This document shows, piece by piece, positions 7,689 through 13,285 of a stretch of DNA of 15,762 bases. The first letter of the stretch is position 1. Every line of letters starts with the position of its first letter. This DNA comes from Deltaproteobacteria bacterium (GTDB lineage: Bacteria > UBA10199 > DSSB01). The notes under the pieces are model-generated. The model worked only from the letters and a program-made list of their open reading frames with translations, had not been told where the DNA came from and ran no database searches. Both the position numbers and the translations under genes were made by a program. Location: positions 1 through 15,762 of the forward strand of contig JAJFLL010000122.1 of NCBI GenBank assembly GCA_021772695.1, read 5' to 3'.

Positions 7689-7725
7689 ATCCCATGAATA
7701 ATGGGTGTGGTTAAAAAAGCGAATG

Positions 7726-7789
7726 AAAAAAAACTAAAACCCAATAAATTACCCTATCTAGTAGGGCGTAGCCGCGAAGAGGGTTTTAG
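7726..7789 (-). terminator. Intrinsic terminator of the riboswitch transcription unit
   Basis: On the minus strand CTAAAACCC (7789-7781) pairs perfectly over 9 bp with GGGTTTTAG (7742-7734), and eight T follow directly (7733-7726). The 38-nt loop holds a second hairpin, CCCTA/TAGGG (7766-7762 with 7756-7752). The outer stem overlaps the last codons of the 48-residue small ORF. It lies 37 bp before the apeB start, so it should separate the riboswitch RNA from apeB unless read-through occurs. Confidence 0.7.
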
Positions 7790-7900
7790 ATTGTTGGGAA
7801 CGGCAGCATATTGACCGTAGAGAGGTAGAACCGTCATTTGCTTAAGCTGGTGGACCCAAGCATCGGAATTCAAGAACCATTTTAAAAAGATTTTTAGCAT
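7754..7900 (-). CDS. Small ORF downstream of c-di-GMP riboswitch, 48 residues, function unknown
   Basis: From ATG 7900 this ORF has GAAAGG (7912-7907, minus strand) six bases upstream, a good ribosome-binding site. The in-frame ATG at 7945 would give 63 residues but has only a distant GAAGGG. The product starts MLKIFLKWFLNSDAWVHQ: basic, aromatic and amphipathic. It ends in a basic tail (SRLRPTR). There is no signal peptide and no recognised domain. It lies 77 nt after the riboswitch aptamer, and its 3' end runs into the terminator stem. It may be a real c-di-GMP-controlled small protein, or a chance ORF in a riboswitch-containing non-coding RNA; I cannot separate these from sequence alone. 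Confidence 0.4.
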   Translation of the reverse strand: MLKIFLKWFLNSDAWVHQLKQMTVLPLYGQYAAVPNNLKPSSRLRPTR

Positions 7901-7976
7901 ACTGCGCCTTTCTTCATCGCACGTGGGACAAGACAAGACGCTCATAAAGAGACCACACCCTTCAAGGTCGGAGTTT

Positions 7977-8074
7977 GGCGGCCCTGCTATCCCGATCAGA
8001 CCGGTTGGTCTTTTGGCTCGGGACCAGAAGCTTTGCGTCCCCGCCTTGCGACGGGTTTGCCTTTGTCGATCCGC
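7977..8074 (-). ncRNA. Class I cyclic-di-GMP riboswitch (GEMM-I)
   Basis: Read on the minus strand, the order of conserved parts matches GEMM-I and can be aligned by eye to the Vibrio cholerae Vc2 aptamer. A short closing pair GCGG (8074-8071) meets CCGC (7981-7978). Then come AAAGGCAAACCC (8064-8053), hairpin CCCGTC-GCAA-GGCGGG with a GNRA tetraloop (8055-8040), the invariant GACGCAAAGC (8039-8030), and the docking arm TCCCGA...AGACC-AACC-GGTCT...TCGGGA. ATAGCAGGG (7990-7982) closes the core. The ligand-contacting G and C of Vc2 (G20 and C92) correspond to G at 8060 and C at 7986. In known examples it binds c-di-GMP and controls transcription or translation in cis. Here it begins about 50 nt after the ppk2 stop and is followed by a small ORF and a terminator. 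Confidence 0.9.
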
Positions 8075-8124
8075 TTATGTTGTTTCAATGGTAAGAAGAT
8101 TTAGAAAATTTGGAAAGTTAAAAA

Positions 8125-8943
8125 TCATGTGATGTTTATTTTATTAAAATTCAAGCCTTTGGGGGGCGGGGGAAATACAGGATTCATGGCGGCTAATTTT
8201 TGACAAACCAGGCTGCTGACCAATGCATTTCGAACCCATTTGTGGTTTGCGGGAATGACATACCAGGGAGCCCTAGGTAAGCTGGTGGCTGTCATGGCCT
8301 CTTCATAGTATCGATGATATCGATTCCATTTTTTACGTTCCTGCAAATCGTCGGGATTAAATTTCCAATGTTTTTCAGGATCCCGTATTCGGTCCTGCAG
8401 ACGCTTTTTTTGTTCATCTTTAGATATGTGTAAAAAGAATTTGATGATTTGGGTGCCAGACTCGACCAAGGTTTTTTCAAATTGAATAATCTCATCCATA
8501 TGTTTTTGGGCCAACTTATCATCGACGAAGCCATGGACCCTGGTCACCAAAATATCTTCATAATGGGAACGATGGAAAACAGTAATCATGCCCTTTCTTG
8601 GGACCTTTTGATGAATGCGCCAAAGAAAATGGTGGCTGAGTTCTAAGTCCGTTGGTTTTTTAAAGGAGTGAACTTGGCAACCTTGGGGATTTAAAGGTGA
8701 AAATACCGAGCGAATGGTGCTGTCTTTGCCTCCGGTATCCATAGCTTGTAACACCACGAGTAAGGCCTGCTTGCCCTCCGCAAACAAGCGTTCCTGAATT
8801 TTGGACATAATTTTGATCTTTTTTTTACGATCTTCCTTTGCTTTTGCCTTTCCGGAGTCATTTTCGGAATAAGGTACAGTTTTTTCGGGGTCATATTTGC
8901 CTAGGTTCAGTTTTTTTCCATAAGGGACCTTGAAATTGGACAT
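8125..8943 (-). CDS. ppk2: Polyphosphate kinase 2 (PPK2 family, polyphosphate:AMP/ADP phosphotransferase type)
   Basis: 272 residues from ATG 8943. The Walker A-like loop AMDTGGKDSTIR (about 67-78), the lid/Walker B region VFHRSHYEDILVTRV (about 122-136), KFFLHISKDEQKKRLQDR and APWYVIPANHKWVRN are typical of single-domain PPK2, nearest to class III. These enzymes use polyphosphate to phosphorylate AMP and ADP, sometimes also GMP/GDP. An in-frame ATG at 8982 would add 13 residues. I prefer 8943, because the protein then starts like family members (MSNFKVPYGKKLNLGKYDP), but neither start has a clear Shine-Dalgarno. Divergent from the lipoprotein gene at 9071. No terminator separates its stop from the c-di-GMP riboswitch 50 nt downstream on the same strand. 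Cytoplasmic; nucleotide energy balance. Confidence 0.93.
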   Translation of the reverse strand: MSNFKVPYGKKLNLGKYDPEKTVPYSENDSGKAKAKEDRKKKIKIMSKIQERLFAEGKQALLVVLQAMDTGGKDSTIRSVFSPLNPQGCQVHSFKKPTDLELSHHFLWRIHQKVPRKGMITVFHRSHYEDILVTRVHGFVDDKLAQKHMDEIIQFEKTLVESGTQIIKFFLHISKDEQKKRLQDRIRDPEKHWKFNPDDLQERKKWNRYHRYYEEAMTATSLPRAPWYVIPANHKWVRNALVSSLVCQKLAAMNPVFPPPPKGLNFNKINIT

Positions 8944-9070
8944 ACGCTTACATAAGTGAATATTTTTGCTTATCAAAAGCATTTTTTTTTCGTAAAGAGG
9001 CCCCTCCCAATTCGAATGGGTCGGATAGGGTCGATCGTTTTGGAGATATTAACCTTTACGGAGGAATTTC

Positions 9071-9475
9071 ATGAAGAAAGTAATCACTTATTTTGCAATG
9101 ATCAGCCTTGGACTTGGCATTGCAGCATGTACAAAAGATAAAACTGCCGAACCTACTGCTCCTGCAGATTCGGGCACTGAAGCCCCCGCTCAGGATTCCG
9201 CACCTGCAAAAGAAGCTGCAGCCCCCTCGGGAGATACCGAAGGACAAATCGGAGTTCCTGAATGTGATGAGTATATCAGCAAAGTGCAAAAATGCGTTGC
9301 TGATAAGGTTCCTGCCGCTGCTCAAGCCATGTTGAAGGACAGCTTCCAAAAAAATATTGATGCTTGGAAGGCTGCCGCCGCTACCCCTGAGGGTAAGCAA
9401 GGATTGGCGATAGGTTGTAAAGCCGCTCTTGATGGAGCAAAACAATCCATGGGTGCTTACGGCTGCGAATTCTAA
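9071..9475 (+). CDS. Small four-cysteine lipoprotein of unknown function
   Basis: 134 residues with a typical lipoprotein signal (MKKVITYFAM...) and lipobox IAAC, lipidated Cys20. Residues 21-57 are an Ala/Pro/Glu/Asp-rich, probably disordered linker. The folded part (60-134) has Cys at 65, 75, 116 and 132 in PEC-DEYISKVQKC, IGC and YGC contexts, which suggests two disulfides in a small helical domain. Similar Cys-spaced lipoproteins are, from memory, common in deltaproteobacterial genomes, with no established function. Strong Shine-Dalgarno GGAGG at 9060-9064, six bases before ATG, and a strong terminator just after the stop suggest a monocistronic, well-expressed gene. Probably anchored to a membrane facing the periplasm. 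Confidence 0.85.
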   Translation: MKKVITYFAMISLGLGIAACTKDKTAEPTAPADSGTEAPAQDSAPAKEAAAPSGDTEGQIGVPECDEYISKVQKCVADKVPAAAQAMLKDSFQKNIDAWKAAAATPEGKQGLAIGCKAALDGAKQSMGAYGCEF

Positions 9476-9496
9476 ATGATTAGAGTTTAATCTCTT

Positions 9497-9533
9497 AAGG
9501 CGGTCCCATTCATTTGGGTCCGCCTTTTTTTTT
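9497..9533 (+). terminator. Strong intrinsic terminator of the four-Cys lipoprotein gene
   Basis: AAGGCGGTCCC (9497-9507) pairs with GGGTCCGCCTT (9516-9526) with one T-T mismatch and an 8-nt loop, followed by a run of T to 9533. It lies 21 bp after the lipoprotein stop and directly beside the 3' end of the convergent gene at 9539. Read on the minus strand it lacks a good T tract, so it chiefly serves the plus-strand gene. Confidence 0.9.
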
Positions 9534-9538
9534 CTCTA

Positions 9539-9961
9539 TTATTGGCAGGAATAGGTTTTGATTTGCCCTTGAGGTTTAAACATTTGATTTTCGATAGCCA
9601 ATTTTTTGGGCGCGAGCTGCGCCTTTTGTTTTTGGATTTGGGTCATTTCCTCGCCTGAATTTTTTAGCCCTTCAAGTGTTTGATTACAGGCGGCGGAATT
9701 TGAAGGGTTGCCTTGGGAACAACCTTTCATGCCACTAAATTGATTGCGAAATCCCTCAAAACGATTCCTGGCTTGCATCAATTTCTGGTCTAAGGACTGC
9801 CGCTCCGATTGAATAAGGTCTAATTCCTTTTGCAATTCTACCAATTGAGATTGGGCTTCCTTACAGGTTTTTTTAATATCTTTATCGTTTTCTGCGGATC
9901 GTGAGGGTGAGCAATGAAAAACCATTCCTATAAAAATAGATAAAAATAGAATTTCTTTCAT
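9539..9961 (-). CDS. Small exported coiled-coil protein
   Basis: 140 residues. A short N-terminal hydrophobic signal (MKEILFLSIFIGMVFHC) is followed by SPSRSAEN. Cleavage by signal peptidase I after SRSA is plausible. Cys17 sits in F-H-C, a poor lipobox, so lipidation is doubtful. Residues about 30-75 and 95-128 are rich in Gln, Glu, Lys and Leu with heptad-like spacing (ELQKELDLIQSERQSLDQKLMQ), so two coiled-coil helices are likely. They are separated by a Gly/Ser/Asn loop with C81 and C92; C33 and C139 lie near the ends. Even Cys number after cleavage (33, 81, 92, 139) fits disulfides in the periplasm. Excellent ribosome-binding site AAGGAGG just upstream of ATG 9961. No family recognised. 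Confidence 0.72.
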   Translation of the reverse strand: MKEILFLSIFIGMVFHCSPSRSAENDKDIKKTCKEAQSQLVELQKELDLIQSERQSLDQKLMQARNRFEGFRNQFSGMKGCSQGNPSNSAACNQTLEGLKNSGEEMTQIQKQKAQLAPKKLAIENQMFKPQGQIKTYSCQ

Positions 9962-9986
9962 CGGGGCCTCCTTAAGGGTTTCCCGC

Positions 9987-10016
9987 TTGGTTTATCAAAT
10001 GAAAACCCGATATAAT
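9987..10016 (+). promoter_or_regulatory. Probable sigma-70-type promoter of the radical SAM gene
   Basis: Perfect -10 TATAAT at 10011-10016, with TTGGTT at 9987-9992 as a partial -35 and an 18-bp spacer. The start point would be near 10023. The leader then carries a small hairpin GTCAC-CCCAT-GTGAC (10048-10062) immediately before the AAAAGG ribosome-binding site (10064-10069) of the gene at 10077. Confidence 0.5.
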
Positions 10017-10076
10017 CTTAACGCTTTGGGACTCAGTGGCAACTCTAGTCACCCCATGTGACGAAAAGGTGTACTT

Positions 10077-11618
10077 GTGAAGATATATCAAAAGTTTTGT
10101 TTTTTGACCCCCCCAACCACTCGAATACAAGATGATATTTTCTTCCCCATGGGTCCCTTGGTGTTGGCAACCCTACTTAGAGATCAGGGGCTTGCGGTCG
10201 AAATACAAAACTTTGATCTGATTTTTCGTCAAACACCCAAGTATTTTTCCGCGCCTCAAGAGTATCGGCAACTCTTTTTTAAATATATTGAAAATTGTGA
10301 AGCCGATATTTTTGGCATTAGCAGCATTTGCTCTAATTTTCCCTATGCCATCCAGATGGCAAGTTGGATTCGTCAAATCAAGCCCAGGGCGAGAATTATT
10401 TTGGGCGGCCCACAGCCCTCTGCCGTACCCAAGGCAACCCTAGAAAAATTTAAATTTATTGATGGTATTGTGGTGGGTGAAGGAGAGAAAACCCTTATTG
10501 AACTGGTGAATACCCCATGGGAAAGAAACGCAATTACACAAGTTCTTGGGTTATGTTTCCGCATGGGTGAAACCGTGGTGCAAAATCCACCCAGACCTCT
10601 AGTCGATGATTTGAATGACCTGCCGTTGCCTGATTTTACGCTGCTCGATCTGCCGGCATATCTAAAGGTAACCCCCCATGCGGCGATTATCGAGGCAGGC
10701 CGTGGGTGCCCTTTCCGTTGTAATTTTTGTTCTACGGCTGAATTCTGGTCCCGAAAATACCGTGCCAAAAGTCCTGAAAGAATATTACGCGAGATGGAGC
10801 GTTTGTATCGCGACTACGGTGTTTCCTATTTCCCCCTGACCCACGATAATTTCACAACCTCTCCCAAATACGTTAGGGAATTCTGTCGTTACTTTATCGA
10901 GCATAATACGCGCTTTAAATGGGGGTCCAGCGCCCGAACCGATACCCTGAAGAAAGAAGATTTATATAAGATGTATCAGGCCGGCTGCCGCAGTTTGTTT
11001 TTTGGCGTCGATTCCGGCTCGGCAAGCATACAAAAAACCATCGAGAAATATTTAAAAATGGACGGGTGTCGAGATATTCTTCAAGAGGCTCAACGGTTGG
11101 GGATAACCGTTGTGGCTTCCTTTATCTTAGGGTTTCCTGAGGAGACTCCACAAGATATCGACGACACCATTCGACTTGGGATCTGGGCTAAGAAGCAGGG
11201 CATTCATGAGATTCAGTTCCATCGCTTGTCGCCCTTGGCCGGGACAAAACTTTATCATGAACACCGCAAAAATTTAGAGTTGCATGGCTTAGCCACCGAT
11301 ATGTCGCTGCCTTTAATGAATGACCGAGAAACTTTGGAATACATTATGGAAAGCCCCGATATGTTTTCTTCCTTTTATTCGCTGCCTACCCCGAACTTGG
11401 GAAAGTTAGAGCTGTTAGAATTCTCAAATTTTTATACCATTTTAGGAAACGCTCTAGGCTCAAGCATCTCTTGGATTTTTGAAAAAAAACGACAAAGTCC
11501 GTTAGAATTATATCAAGATTGGTCGGCCTATGTGGACGAAAATTACCCGCAGACTGCGCTTAAAAACGGTACAAGATCGAAAGAATTTTACCTCCATTCC
11601 TTTTCCGAATTTCTATAA
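10077..11618 (+). CDS. B12-binding domain radical SAM protein, substrate unknown
   Basis: 513 residues from GTG 10077, with AAAAGG seven bases upstream. The N-terminal 150 residues form a Rossmann-type cobalamin-binding domain: FPMGPLVLATLLRDQGL (24-40), IFGISSICSNFPYAI (78-92), RIILGGPQPSAVP (106-118) and VVGEGEKTL (132-140). The DxHxxG motif of base-off B12 binders is not evident. The radical SAM TIM-barrel follows, with the cluster motif CPFRCNFC (C211, C215, C218), GVDSGS (310-315) and ILGFPEET (350-357). Such enzymes perform radical methylations or ring rearrangements on lipids, antibiotics, pigments or peptides. No biosynthetic neighbours are present, since flanking genes run the other way or are housekeeping, so the substrate cannot be inferred. 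The last 130 residues are a helical extension without a recognised motif. Confidence 0.9.
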   Translation: MKIYQKFCFLTPPTTRIQDDIFFPMGPLVLATLLRDQGLAVEIQNFDLIFRQTPKYFSAPQEYRQLFFKYIENCEADIFGISSICSNFPYAIQMASWIRQIKPRARIILGGPQPSAVPKATLEKFKFIDGIVVGEGEKTLIELVNTPWERNAITQVLGLCFRMGETVVQNPPRPLVDDLNDLPLPDFTLLDLPAYLKVTPHAAIIEAGRGCPFRCNFCSTAEFWSRKYRAKSPERILREMERLYRDYGVSYFPLTHDNFTTSPKYVREFCRYFIEHNTRFKWGSSARTDTLKKEDLYKMYQAGCRSLFFGVDSGSASIQKTIEKYLKMDGCRDILQEAQRLGITVVASFILGFPEETPQDIDDTIRLGIWAKKQGIHEIQFHRLSPLAGTKLYHEHRKNLELHGLATDMSLPLMNDRETLEYIMESPDMFSSFYSLPTPNLGKLELLEFSNFYTILGNALGSSISWIFEKKRQSPLELYQDWSAYVDENYPQTALKNGTRSKEFYLHSFSEFL

Positions 11619-11695
11619 TCCTCCGAAATATTTTCATCAAAAATCTAATAGTGTAAGCCCGCACACCGTGATAGTTTCCCTACAGGAGAATCGTT

Positions 11696-12196
11696 GTGAA
11701 ACTAGAAGTCATCATCGAAATTCCCAAAGGTAGTAGAAATAAGTACGAATTCGATCATGAAAATAACTGCATCCGTTTAGATCGTATGTTGTTTTCTTCC
11801 ATGCATTATCCGGCTGATTACGGTTTCTTCCCTCACACACTTGGGCAAGACGGCGATCCTCTTGATGCTTTGGTATTGGTTTGGGAACCCACCTTTCCGG
11901 GCTGCCACATCGAGGCCAAGCCCATCGGTTTATTCAAAATGTGTGATGAAAAAGGCCCCGATGAAAAGATCCTCTGTGTTCCCGTGAAAGATCCCGAATG
12001 GAACTACCTAAATGATTTAAAAGATGTGCCCCCGCATCTATTGAAAGAAATCGAGCATTTTTTTTCAGTGTATAAAGATTTAGAAGAAAAAAAAGTGGGG
12101 GTAGAGGGGTGGGCCGATCGCGAGGCTGCCGAGAAAATTATCATTGAATGCCAAGCCAGGTATAGATCCAATAATAAAAATTTTCCCCAAGGTTAG
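11696..12196 (+). CDS. ppa: Inorganic pyrophosphatase, family I
   Basis: 166 residues, near the usual prokaryotic length of about 170-175. The metal-binding signature DGDPLD (52-57; Asp52, Asp54, Asp57) is intact, as are MCDEKGPDEKIL (82-93; Asp84, Asp89) and the substrate-contact regions KGSRNKYEFD (11-20) and MHYPADYGFFP (36-46). It hydrolyses pyrophosphate to two phosphates, which pulls biosynthetic reactions forward. The start is GTG 11696, with AGGAGA about six bases before it. A prsW-like gene follows 15 bp downstream, probably in the same operon. No terminator is seen between the radical SAM gene and ppa (77 bp). Cytoplasmic. Confidence 0.95.
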   Translation: MKLEVIIEIPKGSRNKYEFDHENNCIRLDRMLFSSMHYPADYGFFPHTLGQDGDPLDALVLVWEPTFPGCHIEAKPIGLFKMCDEKGPDEKILCVPVKDPEWNYLNDLKDVPPHLLKEIEHFFSVYKDLEEKKVGVEGWADREAAEKIIIECQARYRSNNKNFPQG

Positions 12197-12211
12197 TTTT
12201 TTGAGGCTGTT

Positions 12212-12916
12212 TTGATTTTTTTAATTCTCCTTTCCTTGGCGATCGCACCTGGTGTGGCCATCGCCATATACATCCACTGGAAAGACACCCACGATAGAGA
12301 GCCGGTCCATCTGCTAGTAAAATGTTTTTTTCTGGGTGCATTGATGGTCCTGCCAGCCATAGTCATAGAGATATCCTTGGCCAAAATATTTCCCATGCAC
12401 GAAACTTCGCGAGGCATGATGCTTCCCGAATTGTGGCGTGCCCTAATTGGCGTCGCCTTGGTGGAAGAAATTTGCAAGTTTGCGGTGCTACGTTGGTACG
12501 CCTACCCAAAACCTCAATTCAATGAACCCTATGACGGCATCACCTACTCGGTCATGATTGCCATGGGTTTTGCAACTCTAGAAAATATCATGTACGTGCA
12601 GATGGGAGGTTTCACCGTCGGCATCTTAAGAATGTTTTTAGCCGTGCCCGCCCATGCTACCTTTGGAATCCTGATGGGCTATTTTTTGGGTTTGGCCAAG
12701 TTTCGCCATCAAGGCAGGGCCTTAGTCCTGTTGGGATTATTTGTGGCGACAGGTTTTCATGGCGCTTACGACTGGTTTTTATTTCAGAAGGTTTACCCTT
12801 TGTTGGCATTGGGGGCAGTGGCATCCTTGGTGGTTGGTGTTTTGCTCTCCCGGAGGGACATGCATCTTCACGAAGCCGCCTCGCCCTTCCACCCGGACCG
12901 GGTGAAGGGGGCATGA
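12212..12916 (+). CDS. PrsW-family intramembrane metalloprotease
   Basis: 234 residues from TTG 12212, with GAGG at 12203-12206. About seven hydrophobic segments. Family motifs are in order: DREP (28-31) after the first helix, VEEICKF (84-90, Glu85/Glu86) in a helix, MGFATLEN (118-125, Glu124), PAHATFG (146-152, His148) and GFHGAYD (181-187, His183, Asp187). These are the conserved acidic and His residues proposed as metal ligands or catalytic residues in PrsW/CPBP-type membrane proteases. In Bacillus PrsW cleaves the anti-sigma factor RsiW; in other bacteria substrates are largely unknown. There is no anti-sigma gene nearby. It follows ppa by 15 bp. A MYXO-CTERM-like protein elsewhere in the window is a speculative substrate. 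Soluble basic tail at the end (residues about 213-234). Confidence 0.85.
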   Translation: MIFLILLSLAIAPGVAIAIYIHWKDTHDREPVHLLVKCFFLGALMVLPAIVIEISLAKIFPMHETSRGMMLPELWRALIGVALVEEICKFAVLRWYAYPKPQFNEPYDGITYSVMIAMGFATLENIMYVQMGGFTVGILRMFLAVPAHATFGILMGYFLGLAKFRHQGRALVLLGLFVATGFHGAYDWFLFQKVYPLLALGAVASLVVGVLLSRRDMHLHEAASPFHPDRVKGA

Positions 12917-13233
12917 GGTCGGGTTCCAATGCCAATGTTCCCGCGCTGATTTTACGGTTGTTCCCAAAAGGAGATTGATTTCTGGAGCTAATGGGGTTTT
13001 CCCTTGGCCAAAACCTCTCGCGAAACTAGGCCCATCTCTCCGCGAAAAATGAAGTGATTCTCGTTTTGGTTTCAAGAAATTTGCCGTAGTGCGTCACAGG
13101 GTGTGGCACTGCACCCCACCAACCATGGGGCAAACATTCACGCCAATGCAGACGGTTATGCCCTGATTTCCCATATCTTTGCCCAACTCTTGGTTGGGCT
13201 GGGTATCCAATAGGCAATTCTCTTGGCTCAAAA
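12917..13233. other. Non-coding gap with several inverted repeats
   Basis: No convincing gene lies between the PrsW stop and the acyltransferase promoter. Visible structure includes AGTGC/GCACT at about 13089-13111, GGGTG/CACCC at about 13099-13116, and a perfect 7-bp hairpin GCCCAAC-TCTTG-GTTGGGC at 13181-13199. A 5-bp GGGCA/TGCCC pair spans roughly 13128-13163. None has a following T-run. A 21-codon ORF starts at ATG 12913, overlapping the PrsW stop (ATGA) with GAAGGGGG upstream, but it has no recognisable content. A structured leader or small RNA is possible; no known RNA family could be matched by eye. Confidence 0.35.
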
Positions 13234-13264
13234 TTGAACTAGGGTTAAGCTTAACTTTTCTAAT
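13234..13264 (+). promoter_or_regulatory. Probable promoter with 12-bp palindromic operator-like site
   Basis: TTGAAC at 13234-13239 (four of six to TTGACA) and TCTAAT at 13259-13264 (five of six to TATAAT) are 19 bp apart. The perfect palindrome GTTAAGCTTAAC (13244-13255) sits between them. Its position in the spacer suggests a repressor site controlling the acyltransferase-gpsA operon. A start point near 13271 would leave a very short leader before TTG 13286. Confidence 0.45.
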
Positions 13265-13285
13265 TCTTTTAAAGGGGGTGTTTCT

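Noticed and set aside
9006..9020. ATTCGAAT palindrome flanked by CCCA/GGG between ppk2 and the lipoprotein gene
   Set aside because: The 8-bp core is short and the flanks are offset by one base; too weak to call an operator without comparative data.
9909..9961. Lipoprotein call for the minus-strand coiled-coil protein because of Cys17
   Set aside because: The residues before the Cys are V-F-H, which do not fit the lipobox; ordinary signal peptidase cleavage after SRSA is more likely.
12917..12945. GGTTCCAATGCC resembling a tRNA T-arm
   Set aside because: The flanking bases do not form the 5-bp T stem and no acceptor, D or anticodon arm could be found.
12913..12978. 21-codon ORF overlapping the PrsW stop codon by ATGA
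   Set aside because: The overlap and the GAAGGGGG upstream are suggestive, but the peptide is very short with no recognisable feature; not enough to call a gene.
13181..13199. Perfect 7-bp hairpin considered as an intrinsic terminator for prsW
   Set aside because: No T-run follows on either strand, and it lies about 270 bp from the PrsW stop.
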